Assembly: GCA_003569245.1 (NCBI GenBank)
Contig: BGOM01000006.1
Location: 1 to 46,358, forward strand
Length of the DNA stretch: 46,358 bases
Reading direction: 5' to 3'
Source of the DNA: Opitutia bacterium
Lineage (GTDB): Bacteria; Verrucomicrobiota; Verrucomicrobiia; Opitutales; UBA953
The notes under the pieces are model-generated. The model was not told the DNA's origin, did no database searches, and saw only the letters and a program-made list of their open reading frames with translations. The translations under genes were made by a program, and so were the position numbers. Positions 1 through 8,150 of the stretch are shown here, in pieces (positions within the stretch are counted from its first letter, which is position 1; the number at the start of each line of letters is the position of its first letter).

Positions 1-4
1 TCGC

Positions 5-859
5 TTACTTCTTGGCGCCGTAGCCGGCGGCCGGCTTGCCTTCGGCGTCGAGCTTGTCGACGGACCACAGGACGGCGCGGGCGACGAGGTCGAGGTAGCG
101 TTCGTCCTCCACGGTCTTGTTGTTGTGCCCGATGGTGGTCGAGAAGATGCGGGTCTTCTTGGGGCCGTACTCGTTGGTCCAGGCGACGATGTTGGTGGTC
201 TCCTTGGCGGGGATGACCTTGCCGGCCTTGTCCTTCTTCTCGGGGGAGGACTGGGTGCCGGTCGCGAGGCTCTTGCCGGTCAGGACCTGGACGTTGTTAT
301 AGAGCTCCTCGTTGGTGGTGGTCCAGTCAGCGAGGCCCTTGGTCACGGGGTGTTCCTTGTCGGTGAACTTGATGGCGATCGGGAGCTGCGGGCCGTGGCC
401 GGTGGACTGGAGGCCGAGCATCTCGTACCAGTGGGCGTTGTCGTCGCCGGCCTTCACGGGCTGCTGGAACTTGCCCCAGCGGTAGCTGTGCATGGCGCAG
501 TGCAGGTTGACGGCGGGGACGCCTTCGCGGTGGGCCTTGAGGATGTTCTCCACGTAGGCGGCGTCGGTGATGTCGGCGGCGCACTCGTCGTGCACGACCA
601 CGTCGAAGTCCTTGTGCCAATCGGCCTTCTTGTAGATCTCGAAGACGGGCTTGGTGCCCTTGGTGGCGTCGTAGGCCATCTCGACCTTGACGTTGAGGCG
701 GGCCTCGAGGCCCTTCTTCAGGATTTCCTTCTGGTTGGCGTAGTCATGGCAGCAGCCGCCGGCGACGATGAGCACGCGGAGCGGCTTGACGTCTTCGGCG
801 AAGAGCGGGGAGGCCAGGCTGGCCAGGAGCGCCAGGGCGAGGGTGGGGCGGAGTTTCAT
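5..859 (-). CDS. Secreted ThuA-like domain protein
   Basis: A 284-residue protein with a cleavable signal peptide (residues 1-21, ending SPLFA) and a ThuA-like fold related to class I glutamine amidotransferases (PF06283). The strand after the signal (LRVLIVAGGCCHDY) and the later segment with VPAVNLHCAMHSYRWG are typical of the family. ThuA proteins are linked to sugar metabolism, but their reaction is not settled, and in Planctomycetes and Verrucomicrobia they are usually exported and sit beside cytochrome c or dehydrogenase genes. That is the arrangement here: the upstream minus-strand neighbour, 48 bp away, is a small cytochrome c. The leader reads ACACCCCC then ATG, with no Shine-Dalgarno. 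Family call is firm; substrate unknown. Confidence 0.85.
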   Translation of the reverse strand: MKLRPTLALALLASLASPLFAEDVKPLRVLIVAGGCCHDYANQKEILKKGLEARLNVKVEMAYDATKGTKPVFEIYKKADWHKDFDVVVHDECAADITDAAYVENILKAHREGVPAVNLHCAMHSYRWGKFQQPVKAGDDNAHWYEMLGLQSTGHGPQLPIAIKFTDKEHPVTKGLADWTTTNEELYNNVQVLTGKSLATGTQSSPEKKDKAGKVIPAKETTNIVAWTNEYGPKKTRIFSTTIGHNNKTVEDERYLDLVARAVLWSVDKLDAEGKPAAGYGAKK

Positions 860-907
860 GGGGGTGTCGGGATAAAGGGACGGGGGCGGGGGTTGGGCAA
901 ACCAAAC

Positions 908-1384
908 TTACTTCCGGAGCGGGGGATTGGCGGGGGCGGCCGCCTTGGCCGCGGCCAGGGCGGCTTGGGTGTCGGCGTTGGCCGCCTTCGCGAGGTCGGC
1001 GGGGATCGGCTGCCCTTCGATGAAGGTGTAGAGCGCCTCCTTCTGCTTTTCGGTCAGCGGGCGCTCGGCCTTGGGCGGCATGACATCGCCGGCGCCGCGC
1101 TCGAGGAAGACGCGGGCGAGCAGCATGCTGCTGTTGGGCCGGCCCAGCGTGAAGGTCGGGTTCTTGCCGCCCTTGAGCGTGGCCTCGAGCGAGTCGAGGC
1201 GTAGCTTGCCCTTCTCCTTCTTCGGGCCGTGGCATGACACGCAGTGGGCGTCGAACAGCGGTTGGATCACCTGGGCGTAGTCGGCCTTCTGCGCCGGGCT
1301 GAGCGGCGCGGCGGACTCGGCCTTCTTCGGCGTGATGGGCGCGGCCGCGAGCGTGCCGACGCAGAGCAGCAGGAAGACGTGCAT
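908..1384 (-). CDS. Secreted Planctomycete-type cytochrome c (PSCyt1-like)
   Basis: A 158-residue exported protein. The N-terminus is a signal peptide (MHVFLLLCVGTLAAAPI). One haem-binding site CVSCHG follows, in the context 'pLFDAHCVSCHG-KKEKGKLRLDS', which is the hallmark of the Planctomycete cytochrome C domain (PF07635). A distal methionine is likely in DVMPPKAERPLT, as in related domains. The C-terminus is Ala/Pro rich. The gene lies 48 bp upstream of the ThuA gene and 80 bp downstream of the DUF2231-like membrane gene, all on the minus strand, so the three probably share a transcript. The probable role is periplasmic electron transfer for a neighbouring oxidoreductase; the partner is not identified. 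Confidence 0.85.
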   Translation of the reverse strand: MHVFLLLCVGTLAAAPITPKKAESAAPLSPAQKADYAQVIQPLFDAHCVSCHGPKKEKGKLRLDSLEATLKGGKNPTFTLGRPNSSMLLARVFLERGAGDVMPPKAERPLTEKQKEALYTFIEGQPIPADLAKAANADTQAALAAAKAAAPANPPLRK

Positions 1385-1464
1385 CGGTGGGCGGCGGGTG
1401 GGGGTGTCGAGCAGAGGGGGCGAGCCGGGCGCCTACGCGGTGCGGCGGCGACGGGCCCGCCGGT

Positions 1465-2037
1465 TCAACCGAGCGGCACGAGCGGGCGGTCCGCCGTGGC
1501 CTTGGGCTCGGCCGCCTTCACGGCTTCATCGTTCGGCTTGAAGAGGTCGCCGTGGACCTTGGCCCCGCCGATGTGCGCGGCGATGGTCATGACGACCACC
1601 GCGGCGAGCTGCGCGATCACGCGGACGCGCCAGCTCTGGAAGATCAGGAGCCAGGCGCCGGCGGCCACGAAGGAGGCCGCGATGCCGAGCCAGAGGTGCT
1701 GGTCGAGACCCGCGTAGTCGCCGCCGTTGAAGCGGGCCTCGAGGAGGCCGAACAGGCAGGTCGCCCAGATGCTCACCGCCCCGAGCAGGCTGAGCCGACG
1801 GATGGTCAGGCCGGCCTCGGCGTGGCGGTCCCAGATCTCGAAGAACGGCACGAGCATCAGGATCGCGACCGGGAAGTGCAGGAAGATGAAGTGCTGGTGG
1901 CCGGCGACGGAGAGGAGGGCCGGACCGCGGTCCTCGCCGTCATGCGGCCAGAACAGCGCGAGGGCGACGAGCAGGAGGTTGGGCGCGAGCGCGAGCCAGA
2001 GCCGGGCGTACTTGGTCAAGGGGTGGTGCGTGGACAT
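1465..2037 (-). CDS. DUF2231-like integral membrane protein
   Basis: A hydrophobic protein of 190 residues from the chosen start. At least four membrane segments are visible (LWLALAPNLLLVALALFW; FLHFPVAILMLVPFFEI; LSLLGAVSIWATCLFGLL; LWLGIAASFVAAGAWLLIF), plus a probable fifth near IAQLAAVVVMTIAAHIGG. The HFPVAILMLVPFFE segment resembles the HFPIAL motif of DUF2231 membrane proteins, which in this phylum occur beside or fused to PSCyt1 cytochromes, as here. The histidines in GHQHFIFLHFP could bind haem, but this is inference. In-frame ATGs also exist at 2055 and 2085. I chose 2037 because its leader (CCCCCACCCCGCC) fits the C-rich pattern seen before other genes in the window; 2055 has a GGAG seven bases upstream and remains possible. 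Confidence 0.7.
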   Translation of the reverse strand: MSTHHPLTKYARLWLALAPNLLLVALALFWPHDGEDRGPALLSVAGHQHFIFLHFPVAILMLVPFFEIWDRHAEAGLTIRRLSLLGAVSIWATCLFGLLEARFNGGDYAGLDQHLWLGIAASFVAAGAWLLIFQSWRVRVIAQLAAVVVMTIAAHIGGAKVHGDLFKPNDEAVKAAEPKATADRPLVPLG

Positions 2038-2136
2038 GGCGGGGTGGGGGAGCATCGGGCGGCTCCGCGGCTTGGTCAAACGCAAGCGAGGGCCTTCCGC
2101 TTATGAGACAGCACCGGCCCGGAATGGTTCGGGCGC

Positions 2137-2167
2137 AAAAAAGCCCGCGGGGTCAGCCGCGGGCTTT
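2137..2167 (-). terminator. Rho-independent terminator after the small cytochrome c gene
   Basis: Perfect GC-rich stem AAAGCCCGCGG / CCGCGGGCTTT with a six-base loop, followed on the minus strand by a run of six T (the six A at 2137-2142 on the plus strand). It lies 22 bp past the stop codon of the cytochrome gene at 2189-2575. The core AAAGCCCG resembles the terminator at 41613-41646. Confidence 0.9.
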
Positions 2168-2188
2168 CGGGGCGCTCGGGAGCGAGGC

Positions 2189-2575
2189 TTACTTGTTGGA
2201 CTCGATGAAGGCCTTGACCTTCTCGAGCTGCTCCTTGGTCAGCGGGTGACGCTCCTTGGCCTTCTTGGGGGGCATGGCGAGGTCGTCGTCCGGGCTGGAG
2301 ATGCCGAGTTCGGAAGTCTTGTAGAGCGAGCTCTTGGAGGCGTCGCCCCAGGTGATGCCGGCGCCGCTTTCCTTGCCGCCCTTGACGACGGAGGCCAGGG
2401 AGGTGGCGTCGAAGCCACCCTTGGGCTTCTTGGTCTTGTCCTTGCCGTGGCAACCGATGCAGCTCTTCTCGAGAAGCGGGGCGATGTCGGCCTTGAAGGC
2501 CTTCTCGCGATCGGCGTCGGAGGCCGCGAAGGCCGAGGTGGCGGAGACGAGGGTGAGGAGAGCGAGGATACGCAT
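2189..2575 (-). CDS. Small secreted cytochrome c
   Basis: A 128-residue protein with signal peptide MRILALLTLVSATSAFA. A single CIGCHG haem site falls near residue 39, preceded by 'ADIAPLLEKS' as in PSCyt1/PSCyt-type domains. The probable axial methionine is in DDDLAMPPKKAKE. The sequence ends in an amphipathic helix (LTKEQLEKVKAFIESNK) typical of class I cytochrome c. It is a stand-alone transcription unit: a strong terminator follows (2137-2167), and the hflX stop and terminator lie upstream. The leader is CCACACCCACTCCC immediately before ATG, a clear example of this window's C-rich leaders. It likely carries electrons in the periplasm. Confidence 0.85.
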   Translation of the reverse strand: MRILALLTLVSATSAFAASDADREKAFKADIAPLLEKSCIGCHGKDKTKKPKGGFDATSLASVVKGGKESGAGITWGDASKSSLYKTSELGISSPDDDLAMPPKKAKERHPLTKEQLEKVKAFIESNK

Positions 2576-2609
2576 GGGAGTGGGTGTGGTCTAGATAAGT
2601 AACCCCGCC

Positions 2610-2631
2610 AAAAAAGGAAAGTTTTACTTTC
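2610..2631 (-). terminator. Probable terminator overlapping the hflX stop codon
   Basis: On the minus strand the end of hflX reads into GAAAGT-AAA-ACTTTC, a six-pair stem, then C and six T. The stem is short and AT-rich, but the T run is good and the position, directly at the stop codon, fits. Confidence 0.6.
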
Positions 2632-3946
2632 AGACCCGCCCCGGGACGGCCCACGGCAGGCAGAGCGTCCGGAGGCGGTCGGGGATGATGGCTTCGACCC
2701 GGGTACCCGCATCCTCGGCCTTGGAGGAAAGCACGGTGGCCCCCGCGTGGATCCTGCCCAGGAGTGGGTACTGGTCGTGGGGGATGAGCAGGGTCATCCG
2801 GTGGTCGCGGTCGGCCGCGCACTTCTCCAGCATCTCGAGGAGGGCCGGCAGGCCTTCCCCGGTCTTGGTGCTGATCAGGAAGGCGTCCGGGTGGGCCGCC
2901 AGGGCCTCGGCACGTTCCGCCTCGTCGGCCAGCAGGTCGGCCTTGTTGAGCACGGTGATGACCGGCCGGTCGCCCGCGCCGATCTCCTGCAGCACCTGCA
3001 AGGTCGTCTCCGCATGCTTCATCCGTTCCGGGGAGGACAGGTCCACGACGTGGAGGAGGAAGTCGGCCTGCACCGCCTCCTCGAGCGTGGCCTTGAACGC
3101 CTCGACGAGGCGGTGGGGCAGGCGCCGCACGAAGCCCACCGTATCGGTCAGCAGCAACGCGCGGCCCGAGGGCAGCTCGAGCCGCCGGGTCGTCGGGTCG
3201 AGCGTCGCGAAGAGCTGGTTCGCGGCGAGGACATCGGCGCCGGTCAGGCGGTTGAGCAGGGACGACTTGCCGGCGTTGGTGTAGCCGACGATCGAGAGGG
3301 TGGGGAGCGGGACGCGCTGGCGCTGCTTGCGCTGCGTGGCGCGCTGGGCCACCACGGCCGCGAGCTCGCGCCGGACCTTGGCGATCTTGTCGCGGATCTT
3401 GCGCTGGTCCATTTCCATCTGCGTCTCGCCCGCGTCACGCTGCATGGCGCCGCCGCCGCGCTGGCGGTCGAGGTGGGACCAGAGGCGCTTCAGGCGCGGC
3501 AGCATCTGCTCGAGTTGCGCGAGTTCGACCTGCAGCACGGCCTCGCGGGTCTTCGCGCGGGAGACGAAGATGTCGAGGATGACCTCCTGGCGGTCGATGG
3601 CCTTGAGGCCGTTCGAGTCCTTCTCCCAATTGCGTTGCTGCGCCGGCGTGAGCTCGTCGTCGAAGATGATCAGGCCGCATTCCTTGGCGCGGGCGAGGGC
3701 GGCGATCTCCTCCATCTTGCCCGAGCCGACGAGGTGGCGGGGGCTTTCTTCCCTGATCTTGGCGATCAGCGAGCCGCGGATCTCCACGCCCAGGTTGCCG
3801 ACGAGCTCGTGTAACTCGTCCAGCAGGTACTGGGCCTCCTCGGAGGTCTCCCCTTGGCGTTGCAGTCCGACGAGGATGGCCCGGTTGGCGCGGGCGAGGA
3901 CCTCGGGGTCGTAGGGATCGAAGGGCTTCGGGTCGGAGTCGGACAC
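2630..3946 (-). CDS. hflX: GTPase HflX
   Basis: A 438-residue GTPase of the HflX family, which binds the 50S ribosomal subunit and rescues or splits stalled ribosomes. The N-terminal HflX domain (about 20-190) includes HLVGSGKMEEI, LIIFDDELTPAQQRN and the coiled-coil stretch with QLEQMLPRLKRLWSHLDRQ. The family's glycine-rich linker is present in a diverged form, RGGGAMQRDAGETQMEMD. The G domain has P-loop GYTNAGKSS (221-229), switch II DTVGF, and NKAD for guanine specificity. Length is normal for the family. It is followed by its own probable terminator, so it appears to be transcribed alone. Start ATG at 3946; an upstream SD is not evident. Confidence 0.95.
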   Translation of the reverse strand: MSDSDPKPFDPYDPEVLARANRAILVGLQRQGETSEEAQYLLDELHELVGNLGVEIRGSLIAKIREESPRHLVGSGKMEEIAALARAKECGLIIFDDELTPAQQRNWEKDSNGLKAIDRQEVILDIFVSRAKTREAVLQVELAQLEQMLPRLKRLWSHLDRQRGGGAMQRDAGETQMEMDQRKIRDKIAKVRRELAAVVAQRATQRKQRQRVPLPTLSIVGYTNAGKSSLLNRLTGADVLAANQLFATLDPTTRRLELPSGRALLLTDTVGFVRRLPHRLVEAFKATLEEAVQADFLLHVVDLSSPERMKHAETTLQVLQEIGAGDRPVITVLNKADLLADEAERAEALAAHPDAFLISTKTGEGLPALLEMLEKCAADRDHRMTLLIPHDQYPLLGRIHAGATVLSSKAEDAGTRVEAIIPDRLRTLCLPWAVPGRV

Positions 3947-4008
3947 GTGGGACGGGACGGAAGGTCGAGCCTGACGGTTAGGGGCGGCCGGGCAAAGCGA
4001 AACTTGGC

Positions 4009-5181
4009 TCAGCGCAACCAGAGCACCGGCTGCGTGATGGCCCGGTTCCGCCGTACTTCCGGATCGGTCGGGTCGCCGTCGAGGCGCCGCCAGAGGTCGA
4101 TCAGTTCCGGGCGGTCCAGCGCCAGGCCGCCGAGGAGCAGGAAGACCGGCCGGGCGGGCCAGCCCTCCCAGGCCTGGACGTCGGGCGGGCGCGTCCAGCG
4201 GCCCTTGTCAGCCACGAACGGGGTCATGAACTCCACCCCGCGGGCCAGCCCTCGGCCGTCGGGGAGCGCGTACCGCCAGTAGTCGGTACCGGTGTCCGAG
4301 AGGACCCAGCCCAGCGTCGTCAGGTTATCCAACTGGAAGAGCGAGTAGGCGTACGGTTTGGTGCGGGCCAGTTCGAGCGGGAAGCCGCCGTCCGTCGCCA
4401 TCTGCGTCCCGATGAATTTCCGGGTGAAGCGAGCCCGGCATTCCGCGAGGGCCGCGGCATCGCCGGTGAAGTCGGCGAAGACCGCGACCTGCAGCCAGAA
4501 AGCCACGGCGTGGTTGTTCTTCTCGTTGGCCTCCTCCTGGCCGTTGGGGCTCGTGAGCATCCAGTCCTTGTACTCGCCGAACCAACGGCGCAGTCCGGCT
4601 TCGCGTTCCGCGGTGAGCGCCCGGGAGCCCCGCAGGGCCGCGATGGACTTGGGGATCTCGATCAGGTGGAGCGTGTCGATGATGCCGATGCCGCGCCCGG
4701 GGTTGCGGCCGGGAATCGCCTGGGCGAACTTGAGGTGCGGATTCATGCGCGTCGCCGGGTCGAGCAGGAAGACGTCGAGCAGGCGGACCGCTTGGGCGGC
4801 GTATTTCTCCTCGCGCGTCAGGCGGTAGGCGGCCGCGAGGGCGGCCACGTGATCGCGGAAGGTATTGAGCGCGTTGCGGTGCTGGGCGAAGTTCTCCGGA
4901 TTGGTCTGCCCATCGCGGCGGAGGTAGGGCAGGCCGTCCGGTTTCGCGGGATCCGGCCACCAGTAGTCGCCGTTGGAGTAGAAATCATTGCGGCCACCCT
5001 CGCTCAGTTTCGCGGGGTAGGCCGTGATGGTGAGAGGGCCGGCCGCGAGGGCGCGCTCCGCGGCGGCGAGGACCCGCGGACGCTCGTGGACTTCGATCGC
5101 CGCGTTGCCCGGACGAGGGGCCGGCACCGAACAACCCAGCAGGGTCCAGGCGAGCAGGCCCGTCGAGAACAGGCGGACCAT
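4009..5181 (-). CDS. Alginate lyase family lipoprotein
   Basis: A 390-residue protein with a lipoprotein signal (LLAWTLLGC, lipobox L-L-G-C near residue 17). The rest matches the alginate lyase family (PF05426, alpha/alpha toroid). Visible signatures are FYSNGDYWWPDPAKPDG near residue 70 and NNH at residues 222-224 (KNNHAVAFWLQVAVF), the Asn/His pair used in catalysis by PL5-type enzymes. Repeated helical segments such as ALAAAYRLTREEKYAAQAV fit a toroid. It starts three bases after the stop of the upstream dehydrogenase-like gene, so the two are very likely co-translated. Substrate is inferred only: alginate or another uronic-acid polymer. Alternatively it is a non-catalytic or broader 'heparinase-like' member. 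Confidence 0.8.
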   Translation of the reverse strand: MVRLFSTGLLAWTLLGCSVPAPRPGNAAIEVHERPRVLAAAERALAAGPLTITAYPAKLSEGGRNDFYSNGDYWWPDPAKPDGLPYLRRDGQTNPENFAQHRNALNTFRDHVAALAAAYRLTREEKYAAQAVRLLDVFLLDPATRMNPHLKFAQAIPGRNPGRGIGIIDTLHLIEIPKSIAALRGSRALTAEREAGLRRWFGEYKDWMLTSPNGQEEANEKNNHAVAFWLQVAVFADFTGDAAALAECRARFTRKFIGTQMATDGGFPLELARTKPYAYSLFQLDNLTTLGWVLSDTGTDYWRYALPDGRGLARGVEFMTPFVADKGRWTRPPDVQAWEGWPARPVFLLLGGLALDRPELIDLWRRLDGDPTDPEVRRNRAITQPVLWLR

Positions 5182-5184
5182 CGC

Positions 5185-7869
5185 TCAGCGATCGAACTGG
5201 ACCCAGTCGATGTTCATGAGGCCGCCGCCTTTCTTCGGGTTGGTCAGCACGAGGAACACGTCGTGGCGGCCGGTGACGGGGGCGAGCTTGGCCTTGTTCT
5301 CCGCCATCTTCGCCCAATCGCCGGTGACGGCGATGTTGACGGTCGCCACCAACGGGCCGGTCGGGCTATCGAGGCGGACTTCCACCTGGCTGTCCTTGGC
5401 GCCGCCGCCGACGGAGGCGAGGAGGGTGACGCCCTGGCTGTCGGCCAGGTTCAGGTCGGCGAACTTGAGGGTCGCCCCGTGGTTGGTCGAGCCGACCACC
5501 TTGCCGGCCTTCTTGCCGCCGGTCACCTCGGCCGTCTCGGCCTCGAGGCGGCGGTGGCGCAGGGTCACCGCGCCCTTGCCGGCGAGGGCGCCGGCCGGGC
5601 CGGCCCCGAGGTCGGTGTAGGAGGCCTCCAGCACCAGCGTGCCCGGCTTGCCGTCCTTCGGCGCGGTCACCTGACCGTCGAGGCCGCGGGCCAGCGTCGG
5701 ACCGCCCTTGCCCTTCTCGAGCGCGAGCATCCAGCGGAGCATGATGGCGACCTCGTCCTCGGTGTGCTGCGGGTGCGCCAGCATCGGGATCTGGCCCCAC
5801 ACGCCGCTGCCGCCGAGGCGGACCTTCTTGTTCAGGAGTTCCTCCGCCCCGGGCTGCTTGCGGTAACGGTCGGCGATCGCGAGGAAGGCGGGGCCGATCA
5901 GCGGGGTCTCCATCGCGTGGCAGTTGAAGCAATCGCTCTGGCGCATCAGCGAGAGGCCCGGATCCGTCGCGGCGACCTTGCCGTCGGCGGCGAGGAAACT
6001 CGAGGTCACCAGCGTGCGGGCGCCGAACTCGGCCGCCTTGCCGTCGGACGAGCCGTCCTCGGCATCCTGCACCGCGACCTTGAAGTCGACCTTGGCGCCG
6101 GGCGTGAAGAAGTCGCCGTCCTGGGGCGCCACGAAGCGCACCGTCGGAGCGTGGTTGCCGACGATCACCGGGACGCCGCGCGTGACCGTGGCGCCCTGGC
6201 CGTCGCTCACCGTGAGCTCGACGGTGAAGTTGCCGGCGGTGGTCAGCTCGACGGGGAGTTCTTCCCCTTCGCCGAGTTTCCGGTCGCCCGGCTGCAGCTT
6301 CCAGACGTAGCTGAGCTTGCCGCCGTCCAGGTCGCGGGAGCCCTTGGCGGATAGGGTGGTCTTGAGCGGGGTCGGGCCGTTCGTCGTGCCCACCGCGAGC
6401 TTCGCGATCGGGGGCAGGTTGCCGCGCACATAGGAGATCTTGTAGAGCGCGGAGTCGCGGTTGGCGCCCCAGGTCTCGCCGTAGTCGAGCAGGTAGAGGC
6501 AACCGTCGGGACCGAAGGTCGCGTCGACCGGGCGGCGCAGCACCGTCGCGCCGTTGTCGAGCGCGGCCTTCTGCTTCTTGCGCTGGTCCTCGGTGTTGCC
6601 GAGCACGAACGCGGTGGGCGCGAAGCCCTCGAGGCCGGCGAGGTCGGAGTTGGCGTCGAGGCGGGCCCACTTGATGAAGGGACGCTGCCAGTCCCAGAAC
6701 AGCAGGCAGCGGTCGAAGTGCTTGGGGAAACCGTCGGTCTGCTCGAAGGATTCCTGCCAGTGGAAGACCGGGCCCGCGCAGGCGGTGCGACCACCCTCGC
6801 CCAGCTCCGGCCACTTGTCCGAGACCGCGTAGGGCCAGTAGATGAAGGCCGGCACGGCGGGCGGCAGTTCGACGAGGCCGGTGTTGTTGCGGCTCTTGTT
6901 CAGGGGGGCTTTCGGGTCGAAGAGGGCGCCGGCCTTCTTCGTCTCGTAGTCGTACTCGGCGTAGGGCGAGTTGTTGCCGACGAAGTGGGGGTAGCCGTGG
7001 TTGCCGGCCTTCTTCGCCTGGTTGATCTCGTCGTACCCGCGGGAGCCGCGCGGCCCGTCGTTGCGCGCGTCCGGGCCGACCTCGCCCCAGTAGACGTAGC
7101 CGGTCTTCGGATCGATGCTCAGGCGCCAGGGATTACGGGTGCCCATCGCGAAGATCTCGGGCCGGGTCTTCGGCGTGCCGGGCTTGAAGAGGTTGCCCTC
7201 GGGGATCGAGTAGGTGCCGTCGTCGTGCACGCGGATGCGGTTCACCTTGCCCACGAGGGTGTTGGTGTTGGCCGAGGTGCGCTGGCCGTCGAACGCCTCC
7301 TTGCCGGGACGCTGGTCGAGCGGGGCGAAACCTTGGCTGTCGCCGAAGGGGCTGGTGTTGTCGCCGGTCGAGAAATACAGGCAACCGTCGGGGCCGAACT
7401 TCAGCGTGGCGCCGTGGTGGCAGCACTGCAGGCGCTGTTCCTCGTACTTGAGGATGAGCTTCTCGCTCCCCGCCACCAGCTTGTCGTCCTTGATCGTGAA
7501 GCGGGAAAGGTGCTGGCCGTCGAAACCGAGCGGCGAGTAGATGAGGTAGATCCAGCCGTTCCGCGCGAACTTCGGGTCGAGCGCGAAGGCCAGGAAGCCG
7601 TTCTCCTGCTGCTTGAAGGCTTCGATCTCGGCGACGAGCGTGACGCGCTTCGTCTTCGGGTCGTAGACCTTGAGCGCGCCGGTGTATTCGTTCAGCCAGA
7701 TACGGCCGTCGGGACCGAACTCGAGGTGCATGGGTTGCGGCATCCCTTCGAGCAGCTTCTCGACCTTGAAGCGGATGTCCTCCGGGGCGCCGGCGGCCCG
7801 GGCGGAGGGCGCGAGCGCCAGCACGGCGGCGGCGAGCAGGGAAAGGAAGCGGACAGGGAGGGAAGCCAT
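5185..7869 (-). CDS. Secreted PQQ-type sugar dehydrogenase-like propeller with PKD, cytochrome c and carbohydrate-binding-like domains
   Basis: An 894-residue multidomain exported protein. Signal peptide 1-25. Residues about 32-470 are a glucose/sorbosone dehydrogenase-like six-bladed propeller (MHLEFGPDGRIWLNEY, LFGPDGCLYFSTGDN-type repeats, FAMGTRNPWRLSIDP, EVGPDARNDGP). Residues about 485-575 form a PKD-like domain (AKGSRDLDGGKLSYVWKL, VELTVSDGQGATVTRG). CFNCH at 647-651 begins a class I cytochrome c (SLMRQSDCFNCH, distal IPMLAHP). The last 170 residues resemble a CBM6-like module (AETAEVTGGKKAGKVVG ... VEVRLDSPTGPLVATVNI). Probable role: oxidation of sugars or sugar polymers in the periplasm with electrons leaving through the fused haem. 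PQQ binding is not proven. It is the upstream partner of the alginate-lyase-like lipoprotein. Confidence 0.85.
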   Translation of the reverse strand: MASLPVRFLSLLAAAVLALAPSARAAGAPEDIRFKVEKLLEGMPQPMHLEFGPDGRIWLNEYTGALKVYDPKTKRVTLVAEIEAFKQQENGFLAFALDPKFARNGWIYLIYSPLGFDGQHLSRFTIKDDKLVAGSEKLILKYEEQRLQCCHHGATLKFGPDGCLYFSTGDNTSPFGDSQGFAPLDQRPGKEAFDGQRTSANTNTLVGKVNRIRVHDDGTYSIPEGNLFKPGTPKTRPEIFAMGTRNPWRLSIDPKTGYVYWGEVGPDARNDGPRGSRGYDEINQAKKAGNHGYPHFVGNNSPYAEYDYETKKAGALFDPKAPLNKSRNNTGLVELPPAVPAFIYWPYAVSDKWPELGEGGRTACAGPVFHWQESFEQTDGFPKHFDRCLLFWDWQRPFIKWARLDANSDLAGLEGFAPTAFVLGNTEDQRKKQKAALDNGATVLRRPVDATFGPDGCLYLLDYGETWGANRDSALYKISYVRGNLPPIAKLAVGTTNGPTPLKTTLSAKGSRDLDGGKLSYVWKLQPGDRKLGEGEELPVELTTAGNFTVELTVSDGQGATVTRGVPVIVGNHAPTVRFVAPQDGDFFTPGAKVDFKVAVQDAEDGSSDGKAAEFGARTLVTSSFLAADGKVAATDPGLSLMRQSDCFNCHAMETPLIGPAFLAIADRYRKQPGAEELLNKKVRLGGSGVWGQIPMLAHPQHTEDEVAIMLRWMLALEKGKGGPTLARGLDGQVTAPKDGKPGTLVLEASYTDLGAGPAGALAGKGAVTLRHRRLEAETAEVTGGKKAGKVVGSTNHGATLKFADLNLADSQGVTLLASVGGGAKDSQVEVRLDSPTGPLVATVNIAVTGDWAKMAENKAKLAPVTGRHDVFLVLTNPKKGGGLMNIDWVQFDR

Positions 7870-7949
7870 GGGGAGGTGACCTTGGGGAGGGGTGGGGGTT
7901 CCCGGAGGTTTAGGAAAAACCCGGGGAGGGCAAGGGTGGGTGGAGGGGC

Positions 7950-8144
7950 AGAGGGCAGGGCTAGGGACAGGGCTAGGGACAGCGACAGGAATAGCTAATC
8001 TCGGTAGGGATGAGCTCCATGCTCGTCCGCGGGAAGGTACGATGACGGAACAGAGGGTAAGCGGGGGTGGCTTGATCTGTAATCAGCACTCTGTACTCCG
8101 TACTCCAACCCTTGCCCCAGCCCTGGCCCTAGCCCAGGCCCTCT
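7950..8144. repeat. Long imperfect inverted repeat behind sufT
   Basis: Two arms of about 33-34 bases pair with few mismatches: 7950-7982 and 8111-8144. Each arm is built from degenerate words such as GGGCTAGGGACA / GGGCTAGGGCCA. The distal arm begins seven bases past the sufT stop codon (sufT is on the minus strand). The roughly 128-base loop holds a second low-complexity stretch (CTGTACTCCGTACTCC). There is no T run, so it is not an ordinary terminator. Similar structures lie at 16033-16224, 38176-38476 and, smaller, 34862-34926. No other gene or signal was seen between 7870 and 8150. Confidence 0.65.
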
Positions 8145-8150
8145 TCCTTC

